A stretch of DNA of 17,636 nucleotides. It comes from DATDXV01 sp035289205. Its GTDB lineage: Archaea > Aenigmatarchaeota > Aenigmatarchaeia > Aenigmatarchaeales > DATDXV01. Made by a program: the position numbers and the translations under genes. Positions 5,568 through 13,293 of this stretch are shown one piece after another; positions within the stretch are counted from its first letter, which is position 1; each line of letters starts with the position of its first letter. The notes under the pieces are model-generated. The model was not told the origin of the DNA, did no database searches, and saw only the letters and a program-made list of their open reading frames with translations. Location: contig DATDXV010000009.1 in the NCBI GenBank assembly GCA_035289205.1, forward strand, positions 1-17,636, in the 5' to 3' direction.

Positions 5568-6236
5568 ATGGTACACGATGAGCTTGTTTCAGCAGGAGTG
5601 CATATCGGTTTGAAGGAGCAGACAAAGGACATGAAGAGGTTTGTCTATAAGATAAGGAACGACGGGCTTGCTGTCTTTGACCTGCAGAACATAGCGAAGA
5701 GGATAGAGATAGCTGGCAAATTCCTCTCAAAATTCAACAGCATAATGGTCGTTTCCAGGAAGGCTGTCGCGCACAAGGCAATAAGGAAGTTTGCCGAGGC
5801 TGTTGGCGCGCAGGCAATAACAGGAAGGTTCTTGCCTGGAACAATTACCAACCCCTCTTTCAGAGGCTACAGGGAGCCTGAAGTTGTGGTTGTCACGGAT
5901 CCCCTTGCTGACAAGCAGGCTATGAAGGAGGCGATGAACATGAGGCTTCCAATTATTTCTCTGTGCGACACGTTCAATGAAACAGGGAGCGTTGACCTTG
6001 TCATTCCCTGCAACAACATGGGAAGGAAGGCAGTGGGGATGGTTTACTTCTCCCTTGCGAAGGAGATCATGAAGACCAAAGGGCAGGACGCTTCCAGCCT
6101 TAAGCTGGAGGAGTTCTTTGTTCCTGAAGAGAGGCAGGAGAGGATGGAAAGGACAGACAGGCCTGAGAGAAGGGACAGAATGGGCAGGGGCGGACGCTCT
6201 GAGAGACCTCAGAGAAGGATGCCTGGAAGAAGGTAA
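5568..6236 (+). CDS. rps2: Small-subunit ribosomal protein S2 (uS2) with Arg-rich tail
   Basis: Component of the 30S head. Residues 1-180 match archaeal S2: AGVHIGLKEQTKDM near the N-terminus, then VYKIRNDGLAVFDLQ, FLPGTITNP (88-96), EPEVVVVTDP (103-112), IPCNNMGRKAVGMVYF. The final 36 residues (187-222) are a low-complexity extension with 14 arginines plus Glu, Met, Gly and Pro, including an RMGRGGR stretch. This is unlike the compact C-terminus of most archaeal S2 proteins and may contact RNA. The start follows a TATA box at 5527-5537. It opens the translation-related block. Confidence 0.96.
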   Translation: MVHDELVSAGVHIGLKEQTKDMKRFVYKIRNDGLAVFDLQNIAKRIEIAGKFLSKFNSIMVVSRKAVAHKAIRKFAEAVGAQAITGRFLPGTITNPSFRGYREPEVVVVTDPLADKQAMKEAMNMRLPIISLCDTFNETGSVDLVIPCNNMGRKAVGMVYFSLAKEIMKTKGQDASSLKLEEFFVPEERQERMERTDRPERRDRMGRGGRSERPQRRMPGRR

Positions 6237-6278
6237 TCATTCCTTTGTTTTCCTTTTCAGATCAGATACAATTTAACC

Positions 6279-6290
6279 TTTATTTATATG
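6279..6290 (+). promoter_or_regulatory. TATA box that decides the gltX start
   Basis: TTTATTTATATG is centred about 24 nt upstream of the ATG at 6309. The earlier in-frame ATG at 6288 lies inside the box itself, so it should not be transcribed. Confidence 0.65.
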
Positions 6291-6308
6291 AAAAACAATA
6301 GGGGTCCT

Positions 6309-7952
6309 ATGAAGGATATCATACTGAAGCATGCTCTGCTGAATGCGCAGCAGTACGATGGCAAGGCTAGCATTGGGTCTGTTCTTGGAAAGGTTCTTGC
6401 AGAGAATCCTGCCTTGAAGAAGGATGTCCCTAAGGTCAAAGCGGAGATTGAGAAAACAGTTGAACAGGTTAATTCTTGGTCTCTGGAGAAGCAGAAGAAG
6501 GAACTAGCTAAACTTGGTGATGTATCCAGACCTGAGAAGGAGCAGAGGGTTGGATTGCCTCTGCTTGATAATGCAGTAAAGGGGAAGGTTGTGATGAGGA
6601 TGGCTCCGAATCCAAACGGCCCTCTGCATATCGGCCATGTCAGACCTGCCCTGCTGAATGATGAGTATGTGAAGATGTACAAGGGCAAGTTCATTCTGCG
6701 GTTTGATGATACGGATCCCAAAGGAAAGAGACCGATGAAGGAGGCTTATGACTGGATAAGGGAGTCCCTGCAATGGCTAGGCGTCAAGATTCACAAAGAA
6801 ACAAAGGCTTCAGAAAGACTTCCTGTCTATTACAGATATTTCGAGAAGCTGCTGGAGATGGGCAAGGCATATATCTGCAACTGCAACCCTGTCCATTGGA
6901 GAGAATTGAAGGCAAGAGGAGAAGCCTGTCCATGCAGAGACTTGTCTGAGTCATCTGCAGGAGAGAGATGGAAGGAGATGCTGAAGGATGCGGAGGAAGG
7001 TTCCATGGTTGCAAGAATCAAAACAGACATTAACCATCCTGATCCTGCTGCAAGGGACTTTGCGGCGTTCAGGATAATCGACGAGCCTAACCATCCTGTC
7101 ACAAAAAACAAATACAGGGTCTGGCCGATGCTTGACTTCGCCTCTGCTATAGATGACCATGAGTTCGGCGTGACGCATATCATAAGGGGGGTTGATCTGA
7201 TGATCAGCGAGATCAGGCAGAAGTTTGTCTATGATTATTTCGGCTGGGACTATCCTGTAACAAGGACGAATGGAAAGCTATTGGTAGAGGGAGCAGTCCT
7301 TAGCAAAAGCAAGATACTTGAAGGCATCAGGTCTGGCATGTACAGCGGATGGGACGACCCTAGGCTTCCCACACTCAGCGCACTGAAGAGAAGAGGATTC
7401 TCCGCTGAAGCTATCAGGGATTATATTGTTGAGGTTGGGGCGAACCCTATAAATGTTATTCTGGACTGGAAGGCTTTGGAGTCTCATAACAGGAAAGTAA
7501 TCGACAAAGATTCTAACAGATACTTCTTTGTTGCTGAGCCAGTTGAGATAACCCTAAGCAAGGTCCCTATGAAGTCTGCTAAAGCCCCCCTTTATCCAGG
7601 AAAGAGGAAATACAGGAGGATACCTGTAGGAAAGAAGCTGGTTGTCGACAGGATAGATTTCGTTGCAAACAGGGGGAGGGAGACAAGGCTTATGCATCTA
7701 TGCAACGTGAAGCTTGACAAGGCTGCGAAGTTTACAGGGAAGAGTGTGAAGGACATCCCTAAGATCCATTGGCTCGACGGAAAGACACTGAAGGCGAAGC
7801 TTGTGATGCCAGACGGAAAAGTTGTTAGCGGATTAGCTGAGATAAACCTGAAGAAAGCCAAAGCAGGAGAGACTGTTCAGTTAGAAAGAATTGGATTTGC
7901 CAGAGTAGATTCCAACAAAAAAGAGCTGGTAATGTATTATGCTCATCGCTGA
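6309..7952 (+). CDS. gltX: Glutamyl-tRNA synthetase, archaeal type
   Basis: Class I synthetase that attaches glutamate to tRNA-Glu. In archaea lacking GlnRS it also mischarges tRNA-Gln for GatDE; no glnS or gat genes are in view. 547 residues from the chosen start. The N-terminal helical extension (1-90) is typical of archaeal GluRS. PNPNGPLHIGHVRP places HIGH at 107-110. A cysteine cluster CNCNPVHWRELKARGEACPC is a likely zinc site. LDFASAIDDHEFGVTHIIRG is the family's active-site region, and VLSKSKI (330-336) is the KMSKS-class loop. The C-terminal part is a beta-barrel anticodon domain of the GlnRS-like type, as in archaeal/eukaryotic enzymes. I reject the ATG at 6288 because it overlaps the TATA box. 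Confidence 0.96.
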   Translation: MKDIILKHALLNAQQYDGKASIGSVLGKVLAENPALKKDVPKVKAEIEKTVEQVNSWSLEKQKKELAKLGDVSRPEKEQRVGLPLLDNAVKGKVVMRMAPNPNGPLHIGHVRPALLNDEYVKMYKGKFILRFDDTDPKGKRPMKEAYDWIRESLQWLGVKIHKETKASERLPVYYRYFEKLLEMGKAYICNCNPVHWRELKARGEACPCRDLSESSAGERWKEMLKDAEEGSMVARIKTDINHPDPAARDFAAFRIIDEPNHPVTKNKYRVWPMLDFASAIDDHEFGVTHIIRGVDLMISEIRQKFVYDYFGWDYPVTRTNGKLLVEGAVLSKSKILEGIRSGMYSGWDDPRLPTLSALKRRGFSAEAIRDYIVEVGANPINVILDWKALESHNRKVIDKDSNRYFFVAEPVEITLSKVPMKSAKAPLYPGKRKYRRIPVGKKLVVDRIDFVANRGRETRLMHLCNVKLDKAAKFTGKSVKDIPKIHWLDGKTLKAKLVMPDGKVVSGLAEINLKKAKAGETVQLERIGFARVDSNKKELVMYYAHR

Positions 7953-7960
7953 TTCGACAC

Positions 7961-7970
7961 CTTTAAATAC
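7961..7970 (+). promoter_or_regulatory. TATA box for the L7Ae-S28e-L24e operon
   Basis: CTTTAAATAC is centred about 56 nt before the L7Ae ATG. Transcription starting about 26 nt downstream leaves a leader of about 30 nt, unlike the leaderless genes around it. Confidence 0.6.
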
Positions 7971-8010
7971 CTTAGGAAACGAATAGACACTACTTTAGAA
8001 CTAATGACAT

Positions 8011-8017
8011 GAGGTGA
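8011..8017 (+). promoter_or_regulatory. Shine-Dalgarno site of L7Ae, overlapping a box C-like GTGATGA
   Basis: GAGGTGA precedes the ATG at 8022 with 4 nt of spacer, a strong match to the archaeal anti-SD. The overlapping GTGATGA (8014-8020) equals the box C consensus RTGATGA, the RNA element that L7Ae binds in kink-turns. Confidence 0.6.
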
Positions 8018-8021
8018 TGAT

Positions 8022-8324
8022 ATGGATGACATAGTATTGCATGCAGTGGAAGTGGCCAAGAACACAGGAAAGATCAGAATCGGGACCAATGAGGTCACAA
8101 AGGCTGTTGAGCGTGGCTTAGCAAAGCTTGTTGTTGTAGCGGATGATGTTACACCCAAAGAAGTTGTAATGCATCTTCCTATGCTCTGCAAGGAGAAGAA
8201 CATCAAGATTGCCACTGTCAAGAGCAAGCAGGAGCTGGGAAGGGCTGCTGGACTTGATGTCACTGCTGCTTCAATTGCGATAACAGAACCCGGAGATGCA
8301 AAGAAGCAGATCGAGGAGTTGTAA
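8022..8324 (+). CDS. rpl7ae: Ribosomal protein L7Ae (eL8-type kink-turn binder)
   Basis: 100 residues. GTNEVTKAVERGLAKLVVVA is the family signature, followed by DDVTPKEVVMHLPMLCKEKN and the C-terminal AASIAITEPGDA. In archaea the protein is part of the 50S subunit and also the core kink-turn protein of box C/D and H/ACA RNPs and RNase P. It is first in an L7Ae-S28e-L24e operon, the common archaeal order, with 11 bp to the next gene. A strong Shine-Dalgarno site decides the start. Confidence 0.98.
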   Translation: MDDIVLHAVEVAKNTGKIRIGTNEVTKAVERGLAKLVVVADDVTPKEVVMHLPMLCKEKNIKIATVKSKQELGRAAGLDVTAASIAITEPGDAKKQIEEL

Positions 8325-8335
8325 GGTGCTTCTGA

Positions 8336-8542
8336 ATGGCTGAAGTGACTCCTGCAGAAGTTGTACAGTTAATGGGAAGGTCAGGGGTAAAGGGCGTTAT
8401 GCAGATTCGTTGCAAGTTGCTGGAAGGGCCGGAGGCTGGCAAGATACTGGCAAGGAACGTTGTCGGTCCTATAAGGCTTGGTGATATTATTCTTCTAAGA
8501 GAGACTGAAATGGAAGCTTCCGGAAGCCTTGAGGTGAGGTAA
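8336..8542 (+). CDS. rps28e: Ribosomal protein S28e (eS28)
   Basis: 68 residues. TPAEVVQLMGRSGVKGVMQI, then RCKLLEG and ARNVVGPIRLGDIILLRETE match the family, including the conserved C-terminal LRETEMEA. It lies in the 30S head/platform region near the mRNA exit. Its stop overlaps the next start as TAATG (8540-8544), giving tight translational coupling to L24e. Confidence 0.98.
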   Translation: MAEVTPAEVVQLMGRSGVKGVMQIRCKLLEGPEAGKILARNVVGPIRLGDIILLRETEMEASGSLEVR

Positions 8543-8709
8543 TGGCTCTATGCTCGTTCTGCTCTTCACAGATAGAGCAGGGCACAGGGAAGATGTTCGT
8601 AAAGAACGACGGGACAATTTTCTGGTTCTGTTCTAAGAAATGCGAGAAGAACTTATTGAAGCTCGGAAGGCAGAGCAAGAAGTTCAAGTGGGCCAGAAAG
8701 AAGAAGTGA
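8542..8709 (+). CDS. rpl24e: Ribosomal protein L24e (eL24)
   Basis: 55 residues, translated by hand because it is short: MALCSFCSSQIEQGTGKMFV then KNDGTIFWFCSKKCEKN, ending in a Lys-rich tail. The zinc-finger cysteines are C4, C7, C30 and C34 (CxxC and CxxxC). FVKNDGTIFWFCSKKC is the family signature. It is a 50S subunit component. It overlaps the S28e stop by 1 bp. In many archaea ndk and infB follow; here an unknown gene begins 4 bp after the stop. Confidence 0.97.
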   Translation: MALCSFCSSQIEQGTGKMFVKNDGTIFWFCSKKCEKNLLKLGRQSKKFKWARKKK

Positions 8710-8713
8710 AAAA

Positions 8714-9187
8714 ATGATAGACCCTTCAACAGTAAAGGAATTAGTTAAAACTTACGGTCCAGATGGCATAAGGCACCTGGAGAAGAAAGGTGTCAGCGAT
8801 GCTGACATGGTATCAAATCTTTCTATGACATATAGCCCTGAGGTTCTGTCGCAGTATCTTAGAAAGGCGGGATGGGGAAGGGCCAGAATAAAAGGCGCAC
8901 TAGATGAGCTTCGCTGGGGCAGCTTTAATGAGATGCTGCTTATCGCTTATGATGCGGGCTCTTGGAAACTGAAAGAGGGGAGGACATTCCAGGCCGGAGG
9001 TGGCGTATGGAGGATTGAGAAATTCAGATACTTGCCCCAAACCGACTCCGGAGGCGATCTTACAGTTGCGGACTGCAAGCTTGTCAGTGGCAAAGTATCC
9101 GAATACTTAAAGAAGTTCGTGAATGACAGAAGTATAGAATTATCCGCTTCTGTGCTTGGAAACATTGTCAACCCAGAACAGCTTTAA
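8714..9187 (+). CDS. Unknown 157-residue protein downstream of L24e
   Basis: Family not recognised. Residues 1-75 are helical and look like two small helical repeats (TVKELVKTYGPDGIRHLEKK, then SPEVLSQYLRKAGWGRARIK), the second resembling a putative HTH or helical hairpin. Residues 80-157 are mixed alpha/beta with GGGVWRIEKFRY. The start is 4 bp after the L24e stop, so it is probably co-transcribed with the ribosomal operon. Its stop codon overlaps the AT box used by the next gene. No signal or membrane segment is seen. Confidence 0.7.
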   Translation: MIDPSTVKELVKTYGPDGIRHLEKKGVSDADMVSNLSMTYSPEVLSQYLRKAGWGRARIKGALDELRWGSFNEMLLIAYDAGSWKLKEGRTFQAGGGVWRIEKFRYLPQTDSGGDLTVADCKLVSGKVSEYLKKFVNDRSIELSASVLGNIVNPEQL

Positions 9188-9209
9188 TACAAGTTAGCCA
9201 TATTTTTCT

Positions 9210-10349
9210 ATGCGCATTTTGGTTCTTGGCGGTTATGGGGGTATGGGTTCTGTTGCGGTAAGGGACCTTGCTGATTCTAAAGTTGAGGAGGTAATGGTTG
9301 CCGGGCGCGACATAGAAAGAGCGAAGGCGGTTGTTGACCAATATACCAATGCAAGTGCAGTACAGATGGATGCACAGGACAAAAATCTTGCTGATAAGAT
9401 TAAGCTATTGAAACCTGATGTCATTATCAATGCTGTTCAGTACCAGTTCAATCTTCTTGCTATGAATGCTGCCATCAGAGCAAAGGTACATTATATTGAT
9501 CTCGGCGGTCTTTTCCATATGACAAAAAAGCAGTTGAAACTGCATGAGAAAGCCAAGCATGCCGGCGTTCTCTGTTTGTTGGGTATGGGATCCACACCTG
9601 GAACAACAAATGTTATGGGCTCCTATCTTGCCAGAAAATTCGACAGGATTGAGCAGGTTTCCATAAGAAGCGGATGGAGGATTATACAGAAGTTGAAGAA
9701 GCCTGTAATCCCATACTCACCCAATACTATTCTTGACGAGTTCCTCATGCCTGCCCCTATATTCTCTAATGGAAAAATAAAATTTGTCAAGCCATTAAAT
9801 ACGAAGGTTGTTTTTGAATTCCAGAAACCTCTGGGAAGGGTCTCAGGGCATTATACTATACACTCAGAGCTTGCAACCATGCCGAAGAACATCGGGAAGG
9901 GTGTGAAGAGAGTGGATTTTGCCGTTGCTTATCCTTCAGAATTTACCAACCTTGTGGAATCCATAATAAAGAAATATAAGAAGAAGGAGCAGCAGATTGA
10001 GGCATTGAAGAAAGCTACTGTAACGCTTTCAAAGGACCCTGTTGATATTGATGGGCAGAGGGTTGAGATATTTGGATTCAAGAGCGGAAAACCTCTTACA
10101 GAAAGGATTGACGTAATAACAACCTACTATAAGAAATGGCAGAGAGGTTCTGCCATTGACACAGGCGTTCCTCCATCCATAGCTGCGCAGTGGATAGCAA
10201 AGGGGAAGATCAGGAGCAGGGGGGTCCTTGCCCCAGAAAATGTTTTCAAAGGTTTGGAGCTGGCATATTTCAAAGAGCTCTATAAGCACACGGGCGGAAA
10301 CATGAAGATCTGGGAGTTTGTCAACGAAAGAAGAAAGCGCTTGTGGTGA
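9210..10349 (+). CDS. Saccharopine dehydrogenase family oxidoreductase
   Basis: 379 residues. An N-terminal Rossmann domain starts at residue 3 with LVLGGYGGMGSVAVRDL and continues to VAGRDIERAKAV, where the Arg after the second strand suggests NADP(H). IINAVQYQFN and YIDLGGLF follow. LGMGSTPGTTNVMG corresponds to the PG-TN motif of the family, and the C-terminal GVPPSIAAQWIAKGKIRSRG with GVLAPENVF is the usual closing motif. Family members include saccharopine reductase/dehydrogenase, carboxynorspermidine dehydrogenase and homospermidine synthase; the sequence alone does not choose between them. The promoter box GCTTTAATAC overlaps the preceding stop, about 24 nt upstream. It ends without a gap against the convergent aminotransferase gene, so a shared amino-aldehyde pathway is plausible but unproven. 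Confidence 0.87.
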   Translation: MRILVLGGYGGMGSVAVRDLADSKVEEVMVAGRDIERAKAVVDQYTNASAVQMDAQDKNLADKIKLLKPDVIINAVQYQFNLLAMNAAIRAKVHYIDLGGLFHMTKKQLKLHEKAKHAGVLCLLGMGSTPGTTNVMGSYLARKFDRIEQVSIRSGWRIIQKLKKPVIPYSPNTILDEFLMPAPIFSNGKIKFVKPLNTKVVFEFQKPLGRVSGHYTIHSELATMPKNIGKGVKRVDFAVAYPSEFTNLVESIIKKYKKKEQQIEALKKATVTLSKDPVDIDGQRVEIFGFKSGKPLTERIDVITTYYKKWQRGSAIDTGVPPSIAAQWIAKGKIRSRGVLAPENVFKGLELAYFKELYKHTGGNMKIWEFVNERRKRLW

Positions 10350-11717
10350 TTATCTCTTCAGCCCCACGCCCCTTTTTATCTTATGGCCAACAGCTTTGGT
10401 TCCTTCATCATATGCCACGAGCGTTTTTGCGATTTCTTCTTTGTCATGGGAATATGACAGGTAAAGAGGCTCTTCTATGTCAGCGTCTGTAAGAACGCCT
10501 CTTTTTATCAGCTCCAGCTGCATCATCGGATACCTTCCAAGTTCGCACTTCCTCAGGTCCCTCCATTCCCTTACCTGTTCCTGCTCTGTAAAGGCTATCT
10601 GGAACATTCCCGGGACGCCGTTTATCACATGCGGTATCCTGTAATCAGTCAGAATGTCTTTGAGTCCCTTTATCAGGAGCGATCCTATCTTTCTGATATA
10701 ATTTATAACCCTCCTTTTCTTCAGTTCATCTAGCGTGGCATTGACTGCCGCAAGGGAGAGTGGATTGCTTGAGTATGTCCCTCCATGCGAAACCTTCCCG
10801 GGCCCTATATATTCCATGTATTCCCTCCTTCCTACCAATGCAGAGACAGGGTAGCCGTTGCCCATTGCCTTTGCTATCGTTGCAAGCTCAGGCTTTACTC
10901 CGAAATATTTCTGGGCGCCGCCAATATCGACTCTGAACCCGGTCTTGACCTCGTCAAATATAAGAAGCATTCCATACCTTTCGCACAGCTCTTTCAGGTG
11001 CTGGAGGTAGCCCGCTTCTGGCATGATTGCTGCGGCATTGCCCATTATGGGCTCTGTTATTATCGCCGCCGCTTCATTCTTGTATTTTTTCACGGTCTTT
11101 TCTATTGCATCGAACTGGTTCCAGCGTTCAATAATTATATTGTCCCGCATGTTTTTTGGCATTCCTAATGACTGCCTGTGCGGAACCTGGTCATAGCTCC
11201 TTGACGGGTGGTCGAAGGGGGGCTGTGTTGACCAGAGAACATTGTCATGAATGCCATGGAAGTGGCCTTCGAATTTTATTATCTTATCCCTCTTTGTGAC
11301 TGCTCGCGCAACCCTTATTGCTGTCATAGTGGCTTCTGTCCCTGTGTTGGAAAACCTGAGCATTTCTGCGCAGGGCATGAGTTTCTTTATCTTCTTGGCA
11401 ACTGCTATCTCCATTTCATGCCCAGCTGCATATATAGCCCCGTATTTTGTGGCTTCCTGGACCTTCCTGGTGACAAGACTATAATCATGTCCAAGTATTA
11501 CAGGACCATAACCCAGCCTGTAGTCAATGTATTTGTTTCCATCAACATCCCACATGTATGCGCCCTTTGCCCTGTCTACAAAAAGTGTGCAGGGAAGCCC
11601 AACGGGACAGATGCCTCCCCTCCAGACTCTTGCGTTAGAACTCACACCAGCCGGAAGGATCTTTAGCGCTTCCAGATAAAGCTTGAACGATTTTTTGTAT
11701 CCCTTGTATTTCATCAT
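10350..11717 (-). CDS. Class III PLP aminotransferase, glutamate-1-semialdehyde aminotransferase-like
   Basis: 455 residues. LPAGVSSNARVWRGG at the N-terminus and FSNTGTEATMTAIRVAR (122-138) resemble the GSA aminomutase branch of class III enzymes. FEGHFHG binds PLP phosphate, D255 in IFDEVKTGFR contacts the PLP ring nitrogen, and K283 in ATIAKAMGNGYP is the Schiff-base lysine; the HGGTYSSNPLS motif follows. A role as haem-pathway HemL is unlikely given its partner. It overlaps the upstream PatD-like dehydrogenase by 4 bp (ATGA), so the two are co-translated and probably act in series: amine to aldehyde, then acid. The acceptor could be 2-oxoglutarate or pyruvate. The substrate cannot be read from the sequence. 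A second ATG at 11714 is an alternative start. Confidence 0.9.
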   Translation of the reverse strand: MMKYKGYKKSFKLYLEALKILPAGVSSNARVWRGGICPVGLPCTLFVDRAKGAYMWDVDGNKYIDYRLGYGPVILGHDYSLVTRKVQEATKYGAIYAAGHEMEIAVAKKIKKLMPCAEMLRFSNTGTEATMTAIRVARAVTKRDKIIKFEGHFHGIHDNVLWSTQPPFDHPSRSYDQVPHRQSLGMPKNMRDNIIIERWNQFDAIEKTVKKYKNEAAAIITEPIMGNAAAIMPEAGYLQHLKELCERYGMLLIFDEVKTGFRVDIGGAQKYFGVKPELATIAKAMGNGYPVSALVGRREYMEYIGPGKVSHGGTYSSNPLSLAAVNATLDELKKRRVINYIRKIGSLLIKGLKDILTDYRIPHVINGVPGMFQIAFTEQEQVREWRDLRKCELGRYPMMQLELIKRGVLTDADIEEPLYLSYSHDKEEIAKTLVAYDEGTKAVGHKIKRGVGLKR

Positions 11718-13228
11718 GGCTCACCATAAACTACGCAATGCCAAGGCTTTCTTGCCATGCCTGAGATATCTATGTAGATGTGCTTGACATTTGTATACTC
11801 TTCGAATGAGTAGAGCGACATGTCCTTTCCGAAGCCGCTCTGCTTGTATCCTCCGTGCGGCATCTCCGAAGCAAGGACGCCATGTTCATTGATCCAGACT
11901 GTTCCGAACTTCAATGAATTTGCAACTTTCATAAGCTTCGCTATGTCCTTGCCCCATACAGAGGAAGCCAGGCCGTAGACAACATCATTTGCCTTCTGTA
12001 TTGCCTCGTCTAGGGTCTTGTATTTTATAACAGACAAGACAGGTCCGAATATCTCCTCTTGGCAGATTCTCATGTTCTGCTTCACGTTTGTGAAGATGGC
12101 TGGTTGCATGAAGAAGCCTTTGTTCCCGATACGTTTTCCGCCATATACAAGCTTCGCTCCCTGCTGAATGCCGCTCTTGATATATGCCTCAACTCTACCT
12201 CTCTGTCTTTCGGATATCATAGGACCCAGATCCACATGCTTCTTCATAGGGTCACCTATCCTCACCTTCCTCATCTCAGCAACAAGCAGCTTGACAAATC
12301 TGTCGTGAAGTTTTTCTGGAACATAAACCCTTGTTGCTGCCGTGCAGTCCTGTCCGCTGTTCCATACTGTGGCTACAACCGCTCCCTTGGTTGCAGCATC
12401 AAGGTCAGCGTCTTCCAAGATGATCAGCGGGGCTTTTCCTCCCAATTCCAAATGCAGCCTTTTGACTGTTGAAGATGCCTGTTTCATTATCTCCCTTCCA
12501 GTTGATGTATCGCCTGTCAAAGAAATCATGTCAACCTGCGGATTTGTTGCAAATTCCTTTCCTATTATTTCTCCGGGTCCTGTTACGACATTGAAGACTC
12601 CTTTCGCTATTCCTACTTCTTCCACAAGCTTAGCGAATTCGAGAAGCGTCAGAGGCGTATAGGAGGCAGGCTTGACAACAACGCAGTTGCCTGCTGCAAG
12701 CGCGGGAGCAATCTGCCAGATTGCTACGTAAAGAGGATAGTTCCATGGCACGATGCAGCCTACAACCCCGATCGGCTCCCTTCTGATTATGCTTGTCCCC
12801 AGTCCGACATGATGGCCGTGCGCAGAGAAATCAACATACTCCGCAGCCGCTTTTCCTTCCAGTGTCCTGCATGCTCCGGCAAAAAATCTTAAGTTATCTA
12901 CGATAAAGGGCATATCGCTCTGCAAGGAGTACTTTATTGTTTTTCCCACGTTCATTGATTCTATCTTCGCAATCCTTGCAGAGTTTTTCTCGAGAAGATC
13001 AGCAAGCTTCCAGATGTAAGATGCCCTCTCTCCTACGGTCATCCTTGACCATTCGCCCCTGTCAAAGGTCTTCCTTGCCGCAGCAATAGCTTTCTTGGCA
13101 TCCCTCGCGTCTCCAAGGGGTACCTTGGCTATGACTTTCTCTGTTGCTGGGTTGATGACATCAAAGGTCTTTCCAGATTCAGAAGCAGCCCATTTTCCAT
13201 CAATATACATTTTGTATTTTTGCATCAT
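11714..13228 (-). CDS. NAD(P)-dependent aldehyde dehydrogenase, aminobutyraldehyde (PatD)-like
   Basis: 504 residues, normal ALDH length. Catalytic residues are N163 (VPWNYP), K186 (VVVKPAS), E261 (LELGGKAP) and the nucleophile C295 (NSGQDCTAATR). GQDCTA around the cysteine and the C-terminal SEMPHGGYKQSGFGKDMS, followed by EEYTNVKH, closely resemble 4-aminobutyraldehyde dehydrogenase rather than general ALDHs. The expected reaction is oxidation of an omega-amino aldehyde to the amino acid; aminoadipate semialdehyde is an alternative substrate. The ATG at 13228 is about 28 nt from the box CCTTTAAG (13253-13260). It is first gene of a two-gene operon with the aminotransferase. Confidence 0.93.
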   Translation of the reverse strand: MMQKYKMYIDGKWAASESGKTFDVINPATEKVIAKVPLGDARDAKKAIAAARKTFDRGEWSRMTVGERASYIWKLADLLEKNSARIAKIESMNVGKTIKYSLQSDMPFIVDNLRFFAGACRTLEGKAAAEYVDFSAHGHHVGLGTSIIRREPIGVVGCIVPWNYPLYVAIWQIAPALAAGNCVVVKPASYTPLTLLEFAKLVEEVGIAKGVFNVVTGPGEIIGKEFATNPQVDMISLTGDTSTGREIMKQASSTVKRLHLELGGKAPLIILEDADLDAATKGAVVATVWNSGQDCTAATRVYVPEKLHDRFVKLLVAEMRKVRIGDPMKKHVDLGPMISERQRGRVEAYIKSGIQQGAKLVYGGKRIGNKGFFMQPAIFTNVKQNMRICQEEIFGPVLSVIKYKTLDEAIQKANDVVYGLASSVWGKDIAKLMKVANSLKFGTVWINEHGVLASEMPHGGYKQSGFGKDMSLYSFEEYTNVKHIYIDISGMARKPWHCVVYGEP

Positions 13229-13293
13229 GGAAGATTTTACACTTTTCTTAGACTTAAAGGTTATGTATATCTATTTTTATGAAGGAGAGCTAG

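Noticed and set aside
6288..6308. GluRS start at ATG 6288
   Set aside because: This ATG is inside the TATA box; the ATG at 6309 has correct promoter spacing and the usual archaeal GluRS N-terminus.
10785..11666. Overlapping plus-strand open frames of 77-139 codons
   Set aside because: They lie wholly opposite the aminotransferase gene, show no family pattern and have Cys/Tyr-rich composition typical of antisense shadows.
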